This document shows positions 24,890 to 38,308 of a stretch of 64,000 bases of DNA, piece after piece. Source of the DNA: Melieria omissa (Eukaryota; Arthropoda; Insecta; Diptera; Ulidiidae); contig OZ020269.1 of assembly GCA_963971225.1 (NCBI GenBank), forward strand, positions 107,331,486 through 107,395,485. The letters are read 5' to 3'. Under the pieces are notes generated by a model, which had not been told where the DNA came from, did no database searches, and saw nothing but the letters and a program-made list of their open reading frames with translations. Numbering within the stretch: the first letter of the stretch is position 1; every line of letters begins with the position of its first letter. The translations under genes were made by a program, and so were the position numbers.

Positions 24890-26570
24890 AGTGTTTAGGA
24901 ATCACGAAATCCCGAAATCCCAGTTTAATGGAATTTCGGAATAAAGGTGTCCGAGCCTAGAAATGCAGAAACAAGGAAATCCCAATTTATTGGAATTGCA
25001 AGATGAAGATTCCCGAGTATAGGAATAGTGAAATCCCGAATTGCCAGTTTGTTGGAATTCCGAAATAAATGTAGAATTTTTGAAATTCCGATCCCAAGAA
25101 CTCTTAAATTATTGAAATAAATTCATTAAAAATATCAAAATAACAAAATGGATCAAAGGGTAGAACTTTCGACATATTGAACTATTAACATTTGAATTAT
25201 CAAAAGTTCAAAATGATATTATTTTGAATACCTATAAAAATGTCGTTTATTTTTGAAATTCCAATCCTAGGAACTCCAAATTGATTGAAATTCTTTTATT
25301 TAAAATATTAAAATTTCTAAAAATTAAAATTTCGAAATAGAAACATTATATAAATGTAGAAATTCTGATACATAGAACTTTCGAAATGTTCAAATATTAA
25401 CATTTGAATAATAAAAATTTCCAAATAAAATTTTTCTAATTATAAAAATTTCGAAACTTGAAATTCAAATCCCAGGAACTCTAAAAATGTTAAATTTTTT
25501 TGATTATAAAAATTTCAAAACTTGAAATTCAAATCCCGGAACTCTCAAATTTAAAATATGCTCATTAAAGATATCAAAATAACAAAATCTAGGGACTTCA
25601 AAGTATAAATTTGTCCAAATTTTGAAATTTCGATGCTTAGAACTGTCGAAATATTGAAATTTTAACATTTGAAGTATAATATATTCAAAGTCTGAAAATG
25701 TTCAAATTTTGAAATTTCAATACTAAGAACTTTCGAAATATTGAAATATTAACATTTGAATTATGAAAATCTCCAAATGCAAATATTTTGACAATAGAAA
25801 TGTCAACATTTTGAAATTCCAATCCCAGGAACTCCTTAATGATTGAAATATTTTTACTTAAATTATCAAACCAATAACATTTCGAATTTGCGAAATAGAC
25901 AAATTTTATAAATTTCCAAACTCCGATCCATAAAATTAACTCCAAATATTAAAATATTTGAAATTATTAAAATATCCAAATACAAATATTTTAAGTCTAA
26001 ACATGTGGAAATTTTGAAATTCCAATCCCACAAACTTTAAAAAATGTAAGATATGTTTATTAAAAATATCGAAACATGAAAATCTGAGGGCTTCAAAACA
26101 TAAAAAATTATAACATTTGGAAATACCGAAGTATAGAACTTTGTATATTTATATATTTTGAACATAAAAATGTCGAAATTTTGACATTCATTTTCGAAAA
26201 ATTTTTAAAAAGTTAACAACTAGGAATTAATTAACTAGGAATTTTGATTTTTTTATATATAACGTTTTGGAAATTTTGATGCATAGAATTTTCGAAATAT
26301 TAAAATAATAGCTTCAAAATATAAAAATTATAAAAATTTTAATTTCCAAAGTATAGAACTTTGTATATTTATATATTTTGAGTTTCAATTGAATTCAAAA
26401 TTTTGGAATCCAAATCCGAGAATTTTTTAAAAACATTGTCGAAATAATTTAAAATTATCAAAATCTAGGAATTTTGATTTTTTATATATAAAGTTTTGGA
26501 AATTTTCAAAATATTAAAATATTAGCCTTCGAATTATCGAAATTCCAAATATTCAAAGCTTAAAATATAA
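24890..26570. repeat. Degenerate tandem repeat, about 90-105-bp monomer (tract C)
   Basis: A GAAATTCCAATCCCAGGAAC-like word recurs about every 90-105 bases (near 25255, 25465, 25530, 25815, 26017), interleaved with a related GAACTTTCGAAATATTGAAA word (near 25376, 25633, 25724, 26290). The copies are strongly diverged and AT-rich. No coding potential. Confidence 0.65.
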
Positions 26571-26579
26571 GAAAAGCCT

Positions 26580-26955
26580 GTCAGAACAATTTTTGAAATA
26601 TGTCCTAAAAAAATAATGGGTTTATCTGATTTACACTGAGATCTAATCAATTCGCAGTTCTATAGACCACATCCCATGATTTCAGTAAATCAGAATAGTA
26701 AAACAATTTTTCCGCCTTTGTTGCTAACTTTGTCTCAACTAAAAACTTGCATGTGGAAAAAAAGCAGTTGTTCTAAAATAGTTTTAAATATGACCTGAAA
26801 AATTATGGCTTTATCCGATTTACACTGACATCTTATCAGCCGCACTCTTAGAGGCCACGGCCCATGATTTCAGTATCTCAGAATCTATAAAAAATCGTTA
26901 AATTTCCTTTTGTTGCCAACATTCCCTCAACTAAAAAATTGCATGCAACTTGAAA
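26580..26955. repeat. Two-copy tandem duplication, 189-bp unit
   Basis: GATTTACACTGA occurs at 26628 and 26817, exactly 189 bases apart. The surrounding context also recurs at the same offset: TATGTCCTAAAAAAATAATG versus TATGACCTGAAAAATTATGG, CCCATGATTTCAGTA in both, and CTCAACTAAAAA-TTGCATG in both. The copies are moderately diverged. Confidence 0.85.
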
Positions 26956-26959
26956 TCCC

Positions 26960-29900
26960 TCAAAATTCACATCGCTAGCAGCAACAACTCATGTACCTTC
27001 TGCTTGTTGTTGTTGTTTTTCATTGCTGTCATCAACGTTGGTGTGGCGTAGTTATTGTTTATGGTTGTTGTTGCTGTTGTCTTTACTGTCGTCTAATCCT
27101 AATAAAATTGCCAGGCCATCAACGTTAATCGTTCAACTGCCTGTCCCTGTGTCCATCTGCCCGTCCAACCGTCTGTCGAGCGTAAACATAGCATTGAGTC
27201 CAGTCTCCACAACACACCGATCGCACTGCCTGTGCGGCTGTTTACGGCAAATGTTGCACATTGCTGCCGCTGGCCGATGCATGCAACATTTGCAAAATTG
27301 TTGCAGTTAATCACTCATGGCTTGGTGGGTTGTTGCTGATGGCCGCTTTATGACATCGTCGTCTTCTTCTTCTCAAATAATACCAAATTGTTGTTTTTGT
27401 TACCGCCCATAACCACTTCCTAAGTCAATCGATGCACCGCGGCGTTCCGCTTCTGCATAAATCAGCTACTCGAGTTTATGTTTATGACTGTTTGGTGATA
27501 ATTGGATTATTCCCCCTGTTTTTCTTTGGCGGATTATCGCCAATCAGTTGATGGAGTGTGAGTGTAAATTTGTTGAAAATCATTGATTAATCGACCGATC
27601 GGTGATGACGGCAATGTTGTGCAAGGACCCGCCTGGCAAGTTGGCGCCTGAAGGAGAAAGTTGGTGTGATGCGATGGAAGGTGTCGATGTGGTTCAGTGA
27701 TGCGAATGGGTTTTTTAGTTGAGTTGAGTCACAAGTTGAATTGTTGTTGGTTTTGTTGTAAAATGTTTTCAATTGGTGTTTGATGAAACTTGAACTCTTA
27801 GTACATCTTTCAAGCGACTTTTTAGAGAACCAAAAGTAAAGTTTGGAAGTCTTGAAAACACTTGAACAAATTTTCATAATTTTATCGTTTTAATGTTTTT
27901 AATATATTATCTGTTCTTTTGTTATTACTTTTATGTATTTTTATTGCCATTTTTTTATCTTTTCACCACATCAAACAATTCATCTAAACTTGCCTTGTTC
28001 AAGAATTTCACGCTCATAAATCAACACAAGTTTCCACAGCCTCGACAACTTTTCATTTTGCGCTTTTGCAGCTTTTTCAACAGCGAAATTTTTTTTTCAT
28101 TAAATTCCACAAAGTTTTCTAGTGCAAAAACACAAAGCAGAAAAAGAAGAAGAAGTAGAAGAAGAAGGAAGCAGCAACGCACATTCCTCATAATAAATTT
28201 CACATAATTTATTATGCAATTAGTTAAATATGGCAACGACAGCAAGCGAACAAAACAACCAGTTCCCAAACCACCTCTTTCGCTCTTCCTCTTTCTCGCT
28301 CTTCCTCTGTCGTCAGTGACGCTGCGAGTACGTTCACAACATTTCTATATATATGAGAAAAAAATCTAAAATTAATTGCAGCATCTGTTGTTGACATTAA
28401 AATCCGGCAAGCTCGAGTTGCACCTCTCGCCGCGCAACGCCACTTCGGCCACTTGGCGGCTTGTAATACGCCACGTATGACGTTGAACGGGGCTAATGAA
28501 TGCAGCCAGTCGGGGTAGGGAGGCGTTTCGGTGTGGTGGAGCTCATGACCTTGAAGTGAAAGCCCGCATTATCTAACGGATTATGGAATGGCGAACGCAT
28601 GAAAAGGCAAAAGCAACAAGGAAAACTGACAAAAACGAGTAATGTGAAGGAGATGAGTGAGTGAAGTGGTAGGTTTTTGCAGGATGTGGACCAAAGACAG
28701 AAAGACAAATGTGTGTGGAGGAGAATAGACATACAGAAAGACAGATAGAGAGATACTTGTGTGCACATATAAGGAAAGATGGACTGGACAGACGGAGTAA
28801 ACTGGCTGAGAGAGACATGTAGACGAATCGTCGAGCTAAGGTTTGATCCAGAATTGAAGGGAAGATTAAGAAAGAAAATCTATAAAAAGTTGAAATAGTG
28901 GACAGAAGAACTTATGAAGCAAAGAACTCATAGCCAGATAGCCACGTGGTCTGCACATTGTAAGTCTGGGTCGTTCAAAAAGCGAAGCGTGCACCCGATT
29001 ACGAGTGCAAGGAAACATTTAAGCTAAATGCGGCGCCAGTAGCAAAACTGGTCAAAACTATTGACCAAAACTGACCGTAGTCCAAGTTTGTCTGTATGTC
29101 TGTGTGTTCTCTTTTTAGTGCACGTGAGTGTTTCTAAGTGTGTGAATTCATATAAATATTTGGCCATAAATTTGTTATACCATTACACTTGGCCACTGTA
29201 TGACAGCTTGGCACATTTTTTAGTTGTTGTAAGAATTGTTGTCTTGCATTATGTTGATTGTCGACTATTTTGTTGTTGTAAGCCATTGTTGAAATGATTT
29301 ATACGCCACTGCAATGCCCTAAATCATTGACAATTAAAAAAAAAGTTGGCAATTTTCAACATTTTTATAGCTTAATTCTTTTTCTTTTATTAGATATTTG
29401 AGACCACCTCAGACGATTTTTCATGACTTCATATGTACTTGTTTGGTTGTATGAGAGGCGGTAGAGTGCAGATTTTAGAGTAAAACAAAATTGCTGTAAC
29501 TTGTCTGGTCTTATAAATGGGGTTTAAGTTTGAAGTCTGAAGGATTTTTTGATCGATTTTATTTTAAAGTAGTAGACTTTTTAGCCCATTTTTAGAAAAT
29601 AAGATTTTGGTTTCTTAAAAAAAGGATGCAGGGATGATAGAGATTTGAGTTGTATGGGCAGTGTCAAGCCCCTTGGCCATAAAAAACAAAAGATATCCAG
29701 AAACCTTCCTTGAAACATGTCACACATTTTATTTAAATTTCAGATCAATCAATCAAGTAGTTTTTGGGTCTATAAAGAACAAACATACAAACGGACAGAC
29801 AAGCAGACAGTCAAACAAACATATAAACAGAACGACAGGCAGACAGATACTGGAGACGCGGTCTTCCTCTTCACTGTCGACTTCAAACCACTGCATCAAA

Positions 29901-31380
29901 CATCTTTTTCACTTTTTTTATTGATTTCTCTTAGGGAAAGTTGTCAGCTAGTTTCAGTAATGTTCAACTATTTCCAAAGTTGCTACGCCTTGTTCAAAGC
30001 TTTTAAAATTCACCACTGAACCAGAGATCCATGGAACGAAGTTGTACCAAATTGCAATGCTGTTCGAGTCATAATTCCGAAGTTATTCAACAACAAAGAT
30101 TTGAGTTTTGTGAACCAAAACTGAACCATTTAGTGTGTCAACATTTCAAACTTATCTGTCGAGGAGTACAATTCTGTACAAGACAAACAGGCAACAAGTC
30201 GTACTAGGCGGCTAACGACCACAGCTAGTACTAACTCGTCCCAGTGTGCGACGAGGGACCTCGTTGGATATGTATTTGATCGTTTGATATTTTACACTGA
30301 TGGATCCAAGATTTCAGATTTTCTCTATTCAATCGGTTGTGGAACAAATTCATGTTTAAACCAGTGTTAAATAATATAAGTTTAATGAATGCTTCAACCG
30401 ACAATCGTACAACTCTTCTGAACCCGCCGGGATCTTCTTTCACTTCGATCAGTTGCAGAATAAGTTCATGTCTAACGGAGCTTAGAGGTATTGTAAATGC
30501 TCTAATGAACAATCGAATACCCCTTACTTAAATCCACAGAAATGGCTCTTCTCCCAATCCATCCCTTGTGGAAAAAGTTCAAGTATCCCTTCCTAGGTGC
30601 CATAAACAGCAAATCTGGAATTACTTTCTATGGGAAATCAGATGGAAATCAATAGAAGATTGCTAGATATTTTACAGATATAGTCTTCTCACAAGCGAAA
30701 AGAAACCAATACCTCGCTTAGCAGCTTTCGTTCTAAAGTGTCAAGAATCACATCACTATGCATGTAGTCTTGGATGCTTGATGATCCTGCTGCAAGGATC
30801 GGACATACATCTAGTAGTCACTGTAGAAGCTGTAAGGATGCCAATTAGAAGGACCTGTGCAATTGGGCAGTTTGAATATGTACGAGGTTATCTAACTTAG
30901 GAGTACCATTCTTGAAAACCATAGGCATGTTCCTTCTGTTTAAAATGTGAAGATCGCTGTAGTTGGAGGAAGACGGTGAAGAGGGAGACCGAATCTCCGA
31001 TGGAAGGATTAGTTGAGTATGATTTGCCATCACTTGGTGTGGCCAACTGGTGAAAGCGATCTGCATCTGCTTTGCGCGATGCCCGGAAAAAAGTTTTATA
31101 CAGGGTTGTAATCTGGTGACTTATGACTACTTATGGTGGTTATGACTAGTTAACAAAGCAAGCTAGACGAGGTCTTGGAAAAGGAACTCGAATTTAAAAT
31201 GAATCCAATAGATAAATAGATGCCAACAGTTAAAATACCTACAAGTAAATTTTTAGATTGAAGCGTCACCATTCTTTAAAACTCTAGGCGAGGTCTCGAG
31301 TCAGAAGTTCTGAGCTTAGATCTAAAATGGATTTAATAAAGTTTCGCGCAAAAGTTGTCACCAAATGTTCTTTGGCTCTA
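26960..31380. other. Intronic DNA, mostly unique; possible retroelement trace
   Basis: 26960-28480 is a GC-richer island with (GTT)n and a YMCA-type mix of simple repeats. 28490-31380 is mixed, with GACAGA-type runs (28690-28760, 29790-29850). On the plus strand near 30291-30311 the frame FYTDGSKISDF resembles the first motif of a non-LTR RNase H domain (YTDGSK), but no second motif supports it. No gene is supported. Confidence 0.45.
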
Positions 31381-31382
31381 AT

Positions 31383-31722
31383 TCGTTTATGAATGAATGT
31401 ATGAATGAATGAATGAATGAATGTATGAATAAATGTATGAATGACTGAGTGAATGAATGTATGTATGAATGAATGAATAAATGAATGAATGAATGAATAA
31501 ATGAAAAAATTAATAGATAAATGAATGAATGTATGTATGAATGAATGAACGTATGAATGTATGAATGAATGAATGAATGTATGAATAAATGAATGAATGT
31601 ATGAATGAATGTATGAAAAAATGAATGAATAATTGTATGAATGAAGGAATGAATTTATGGATGAATGAATGATTAAATGAATGTATGAATGAATGTATGT
31701 ATGTATGAATAAATGAATGAAC
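31383..31722. repeat. Tetranucleotide microsatellite (GAAT)n with variants
   Basis: About 340 bases of TGAA/TGTA/TAAA tetranucleotides in constant register (GAATGAATGAATGTATGAAT and similar). The long minus-strand open frame rich in HSFIH repeats is a by-product of the 4-base period and should not be read as a protein. Confidence 0.95.
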
Positions 31723-34700
31723 GTCAAAGCAGAACTTAGCATCTGCCGATAGAGTGATGACGTTTTCACCACCCTGTAGAATAGTTAAAATTCAAGTACA
31801 TGCTAAAATTTAAGGTTCACCAGGGTCTGGAATTAAAACATTCTCAACATTATCCTTACATGGAATCTGGGTTCCACAACCACAACCTAACCTACCATAA
31901 CAGAGAAACATTCATTTTTATAGACATTTTTTCTTCTGTGTTCCAATAATTTAATTAACTTTTATTTTACTCTCCGAAATTAATTGCTTACTACGGCAAC
32001 ACAAAAAACTGGTTTAGCCTCAAAGCGAAAAAAAACCTAACCTACAATTATGCGCAGATCGCACAAGCACTCAAATTTCTCGCTTACGCAAATGGCAGCC
32101 AATAAAACTTGAACGCCAAGAAAAAAACTGTTTGATAAATGTGTGGACATAATTTACAAGTGTCGATTTATTAAAATTTCTGCAGCAACAAAATATTCAC
32201 ACATACTTTTGGCCAGTCGGCGAATTAACTCACTTCATACAAATTTATTTTTATTTTTTAGTGACTGTGTGTGTGTGTTGCATGCAATATCGACCATTTA
32301 TTGAAACGATAATTTGTAATTTATAATTCAATTATTGCTGGGGCCATTTTCAATTTGCATTTTTGCGCGATATGGCAACACTGCGCCCACAGCCTGCAGC
32401 GATCGCAATTACAATTTTAAAAGCGCATAGCGACTTGACTTCATAATTTAAAACAACAGACCAAATTTTATGCTGAACTTTTTTATGTTTTCTGCATGAG
32501 AAGAATTTTTCGCACACTCGTTAATACAACAACAACAATAATAATAGAGTTGAATGTGCGTTGCTCTGTGATGACTTTTTGTGTTTCTTGTATGGTCGAC
32601 TGGAAGATTTATGGCGAATTAATACGGTCAAAGGTGACAATGCTGTCGCTGACTGAAAGCGAATTCAACGACGGACGATGTGAGAGTTGCGTGGTGCAGT
32701 GGCGGTTCAAGGGGTCAAGGCCGCAACATTTGCTTTGAACTTTTATTAATTTTTGAGAAGAACTAATGGAGCGAGGCATCAATGATCAGTGACCCTATTG
32801 AGGGTTTGGGAAGTACTAGAAATTTAAATAAAAAATATTAATAAAATTTCTGAGATATTTTCTGACTTTTATTTCATTTCAACTTTATTTAAAATTGGCG
32901 CCCCGGTCTGCGGAGCTTAAAATATGCACGTGAAGACATCGCAATGATGCGCCAATGAGACGCAATTTAAGCGTTTACTTATTGTATTTGTTGCCGCCCT
33001 CCCGCTGCTGCACCCCGCCGCCAGTGTCAGCGGCATTTTTGCAATTCATGACAAGTGGTCTTAAATTAATTACTAGCAATAAATAAAGACAGAAAGACAG
33101 ACACTCGCACACCCACACACACAAAAAATACAAAAACAAAAACAATCTGCTCAGCGAACAAGCAACCATCAAATGCGAGAAGGAGACAGACATATTCAAA
33201 CGAACGTATGCGGTTTTGTTGAAATTTTTACGCTTCTCGTATTTGTTGATTTTGTTGCATGTTTTGTGTTATTTGTTTTTGTGTTTTTTTTCATGCATTG
33301 ACAACATGCAAAAAAATATAAATTTAATTTATGGCAAAATAACAATTGCACAGAGCATTGGCTGCAGTCGCAAGCGTTTTATTACGCGGTCTTACAACAA
33401 AAACAACAACAACAACGATAGCAAATCAAACGAATATTTGTTTAAGCGCGACTTGAGCGGCGGCGGAAGAGGAGCAGCAACAAATGATTGAAGGCAACAT
33501 GAAACAGCAACAACAACAACAACAAAAACTGTGACAGCAACTGCACAGACAACAAAAATCAATTGAAATTAATTGAAATTTGAAGACCGTAACGCAAAAT
33601 GTGGCCAAGTGGAGCCAAGCAAAGAAGCGTTTTCCAATGCTTAGGCGGCATTCAGTAGCTGCAAATAACTTTGACGCCGACACTGCTGCCTGCAGTTAGA
33701 GTGAGCGGTGTGTCGGTGGGGTGCGGTGGGGTGGGTGTTTTGCAGTTTGGCAGGTACACTTTAAATATTTCTTTAATTATTTGCAGTTTGTCGTTGCATT
33801 TTTGCGTTTCGTTGCTGCATTGATTTATGGCAAAACAATAAGGACAACAACAATAAAAACAACAACATGTTAGCAATTGCAAGCAATGTAAATGCATTAG
33901 CAATGCCGAACAGAGGAAATGTTTTGCCATTACAATAGCATTTCCTCCGTGTTTTTGGTGTCTTGTTCGTGCTTTGCATGAATTGTTAATAATGCTACGA
34001 CAGCAGCAAATACAACAACAAAAATAACAGCGGCAACTTGCATTTTCACTTCAGTGTAAATTTAATGGCTGCAATTAAGCGACCAGCAAGTGTGGGCTTG
34101 GGTCGCAAGCACACAAACACACACACACACACACATAGGAATAGGTGTTGTTGCTATTGTTGTTGTTGTTGGTTTTGCTATTTTAGCTTGTGGTTTTTTT
34201 GTTGACAGCACTGTTAAAACATATTAATTAAGCTTGCAGTCTTTGGCCGGAAACATTGCAACTGTTCGCTGGCCAACGTGACGTATGAGTGATGGGAATT
34301 GCGTTGGCTGTGGTTCTGAATGTAGGGGAATAGTTTTTTCTGGAATATTTTTTGGGTTTTTGTTGCACTTAGTTTGATTCAAGATTATCTATTTAATATA
34401 TTTTATGTTTAAATGTACAATTAATGAAGCTCTGAAAAAATTTAAAAGAGAGAAATAAAGATCAAAGTTCGGTCAGTGAATAGAAGAAAACTTTGTTAGA
34501 GGTTCGGTCACGATTGCCTTTAACTAACATTTTTTGTGCCAAAATTTTCCAAAATTTTAAAACCCAAAATGAGAAGAAAAGGACCAATTTTTGTTTTCGA
34601 AAAACTGTGAAACAAAACATAATTTTTATATGGACATTATTACTAAGTATTTGCTTTAAAAAGTTAGTCTTTTTACTTTACACAAAAGCGGTCCAAAGGC

Positions 34701-36480
34701 TCAAATGAAATAAAAAGGCCCACGTTAGGTCCAAATGGTCCGTGGCAATCATGGGTTTGGTTGATGTTAGGTGGTTAATTGGTGGTTTTGGTCATGGGGT
34801 TGTTAACTAACGAAGAAGGATCTACAAATAAAAGAAGAAATAAAGTAAACATGTGTTTGTTACAAAAATGGTGAATGTCAAATATGGTTTCAAAATTAAT
34901 TTCCTAAAGGTATTGAATTGAATTTCTTAAAGGTAGGTATAACCTCTCTCCCTCACAAATGAAAGCCTGTATGCACCAGTGGGTGCAGAAAGAAGGAGGG
35001 GAATAGTTATAAGTCTCTGTACTGGAAATGGAACAGAATGTATTTAGAACGGAAGCAACAAACCACAAGAAATGCACTAATTCAGCCCTGCAAAACTAAG
35101 AATTCTCAAAAGCTGAACAATGGCTGAACATTAAATCTCTATGGCAAAATTTAGTTCTTGGAATTAAGAGGAACATTTTAAATATATTTAAAATTTCTTT
35201 TATATTTTGGTAATCACTATTCGCATAAATTCTGTATTAGTATTGGCATATTTTCAAGAATTTATGTTATTTTAGTGAAGGTTTGGAAGATCTCGAGCTG
35301 TACAAGAATCTTTGCCACACCTAGTCTAAAAAAGGCTTCTAAGGATCGCTTCATATTTATTGTGGAGAAACCCATCACTGTCTTTCCAAAGTAAACCAGA
35401 CGGATCTCCTAATGAAAGTAAGAACTTAGGTCCAAAATTTCAACTTGTAAATGAAGAAGAGAATGAATCGATGAATAAATGGATAGATGGAAGAGCCGAA
35501 AGAGTCGAAAGAGGAGTTCTGTAAGCACTTAGGCTTAGGAGTCTTTTACATTTAAGATTCTGCAGCATGATAAGTGTTACGATTTGGAAGGACTTTCCTC
35601 CTGTGTAAATCTAATAGATTTTCTTACGAATCTTAGGTGATTGCATAAAAAACTAACTTTCTTCAGTTCTATAACATCAGAACACGAGATGTTGTTGTTA
35701 TCTCATTCAAGCGTCCTGTGTATGTAAAAAAAATTCCTTGTGATGTCTTTCTTCTTCTGGCAGAATGCTCAAGTGGAATTCTTCATAATGCTAAAGGTGC
35801 CCATATGTTGGCTTCAGAGATCGTTCAGCTGGCGAAAGTCTATTGCTCTAATTTGCGTAAGGCATAGAAAGTGTTGTAGAGTTTCTACTGTTTACTTACC
35901 TCCACAACTCCTGAAGAAAGGGCTTGATAGAAGTTGCCGCCTTTTGCGCATGGAATCAATTACGCAGTGCCCGATAAGGGCCATCCAGAGGTTCGACTCA
36001 GAGGTGGGCTGAACTGAGGGTTTGTTCAGAGTTTTATGAAATTTAGAAATCTTAATTTTTTTTAACAAATGTTTTATGTTTTTTTACTTATATAACCTTA
36101 AACGTGCCACTTTTCCATTATAGTGAAGTAGCGAGAAGAAACATATGAGAACAAGAAGGCCACAGGTGATTGGGATACTACAACATCTAAGAGTCAACAA
36201 ATAGTAATCAAATTGGTATCAAATTGAATTATTCAAACGATTTTGAACGATTTTTTCAAACTTTTCTATAACAAAATTCTTTCCTTAAAACGTAGATCTC
36301 CTTATTACGAATTGACTGCAAGCACGTAAGTTTTTTGTTTCACTTTTGAAGCTCTATTCTGCCAATTCTAACAATATTCACCTCGGTAACAGTGGAATAC
36401 TTGGTGTAAGTTGTCACTTTTTGATTTTCTCAGACGTTGTGATCTTACTTATAATGAATATTTTAGCTTACATAAGTCAG
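31723..36480. other. Intronic unique DNA
   Basis: 31723-31910 ends in ACAACCTAACCTACC, similar to the tails of the SINE/LINE copies elsewhere in the window, so a retroposon 3' end is possible. 32000-34300 is a GC-richer island with (CAA)n near 33397-33412 and 33508-33526, and (CA)n at about 34110-34132. 34310-36480 is AT-rich with no recognised gene. Confidence 0.45.
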
Positions 36481-36486
36481 GTTCTG

Positions 36487-36745
36487 TTGGGTTATGGTGG
36501 CAGCATCTATAAGAGATACACTCTGAATGGGATTGAGCCTGGAAAGCCCTTTGTGGTACCACATATTTTACAGGGTTTTGAAATGTGTAACACGCAACAC
36601 TGTTTTTTCAACACATGTTAAAAGACACTTTTGAAACAGATAGTTAAAGGAGGGGATGGGTGCCCTACAGTTGAACGCCGAATTCGAATGGCGGTCGGCA
36701 GATTTTGTTTCATACTTGGAGCTTTTGCAATGTTTAACATACTTT
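36487..36745 (-). mobile_element. SINE body and tail, diverged copy, reverse orientation
   Basis: The sequence matches the reverse complement of the SINE at 40909-41305 over most of its body. Landmarks in the same order are GGTGGCAGCATCTATAAGAG, AAAGCCCTTTGTGGTACCAC, CAACACTGTTTT, GGAGGGGATGGGTG, AACGCCGAATTCGAATGGCG and TTTCATACTTGGAG. The tRNA-like head is not recognisable, so the copy is truncated or decayed at that end. Confidence 0.75.
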
Positions 36746-38257
36746 GCAAATCTTGTATTTTGGTATATAGCTTTGTGTTTTCTGTACAATGAACACATTT
36801 TGAACTCTTAAGCATTTTTTATTTCCATATAAGAAATTTTTTCAAATTTTCAAATTTTGATGAGCGCTTCAATAAAACTTTGTTGCAAGAAAAAAGCGAA
36901 ATGTTTTTTAATTTGGGGCCTCAAAAAGTTAAAAACAACGAGAGAACAGAGAAAAGGATGTTACCTACGTTTCACATTAAGTCAAATGATCACTTTGGAA
37001 CGAATTCCTTTAAAAGTTGAAGTGCTTCAAGTATTTTCGTCGATGGGAACAATATGGCGATTATTGTTTTTGTTTCTTTGAATTTATTAGAAGATTTTCC
37101 CAAAAAATAAAAATTAAAAGATGACGTGAATGAATTAGTGATATGAATGAAATGAATTAAAAATTCAACACTTGAAAGTAAATTGAAAAAAAAAATTCGA
37201 TAGTTAGAAAGTTTACTGTCGTAAGTTTCGTTCTGAGAGAAATGGTCTAACCAACCACAAAGGTTTATTAAGAACTGAAAAAAATTCGGAAAGGATGCAA
37301 AAGGAGCTGCATTAACATTCCATTCATTATATATTTAATATATTTTCTGTGTAACAAACTTTTTATATAACAAAGTAGTTTTTAATTCTGTACTGCTTCC
37401 CTATAAAAATTGATTGTTGATTGATTGTGAATCATACAAAAATATTTACAAATTCCTCACAATTACAACTTCCTACGCAAATAGTTTCTGCAATTGATTC
37501 GTTGTAAAAATTTCTATTTATAACATTTTTATATATTTATTACTTCACATTAGTCTCTGAGTCATAGGGAATTTTTAAATTCATTGCGTGTTGTTTCCTG
37601 TTGTCAGCGTTCACCTTCACTAATGCCAACATTTGTGCCGCATCACAAATGCGCATTGCACTTGCAACTTGTGGCTTTTTAAATATTGCAGCCTCCCCGC
37701 CCGCCCGCGGCCGCCGCTTGGTCGCCTCAACGACAAATTCAACGTGCAACGCTTTGCCAACTGCCAACACCTCATCGACCGGCGACCGTTTAGTGGCCGC
37801 TACTGCTGTTGTTGTTGTTGTTAGCTGTTGTTGTTGTTATAGTTAGCTGCTGTTTCTATTGTTGTTGTTGTTGTCGTTTGGGGCATGTGGAATGCTCGTA
37901 GCGTTGAGCTGAACGCAGCGCTTCAAGCATAATGCGGTGTTAATTGCGAAGCATTCGTTAGGCTTCATTCGCACCGCACAATGTGCATGCAACAACAACA
38001 ACAACAAAACCAACAATCTCACTGACGCCAACTGACTTTAATACACATCTGAGTATGTGAGGTTAGGTGCGCATTTTTGTGTGCTTCGTCGAGCAAATGT
38101 TTGTAGCTCAGTGTTGTTGTTGTTGCTGTTGCTGATTTTGTTGTAATGCGCCATTATGACTACTGCACTTTTACTATTATTGTTGTTGTTGTTGTTCTTT
38201 CTGAAATAAAGATGCGCGCCGCATTTTGCACACCAATCAAGCAACTTTTGTGTGCGC
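36746..38257. other. Intronic unique DNA
   Basis: 36750-37540 is AT-rich with no gene. 37540-38257 is a GC-richer island with (GTT)n runs (37805-37840, 37858-37875). The open frames are simple-repeat products. Confidence 0.5.
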
Positions 38258-38261
38258 GTCT

Positions 38262-38306
<45 letters not shown>

Positions 38307-38308
38307 AA
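38258..38308. repeat. (CAA)n microsatellite
   Basis: About 16 uninterrupted ACA/CAA trinucleotides ending in AATAATG. It is the longest of many (CAA)n/(GTT)n runs in the window. Confidence 0.95.

Noticed and set aside
30285..30530. YTDGSK motif as a non-LTR RNase H domain
   Set aside because: Only one short motif is visible and no VPGH motif follows, so it is mentioned as a trace but not called as an element.
31284..31772. 162-residue minus-strand open frame rich in HSFIH repeats
   Set aside because: It follows the 4-base microsatellite register and has no other coding signs.
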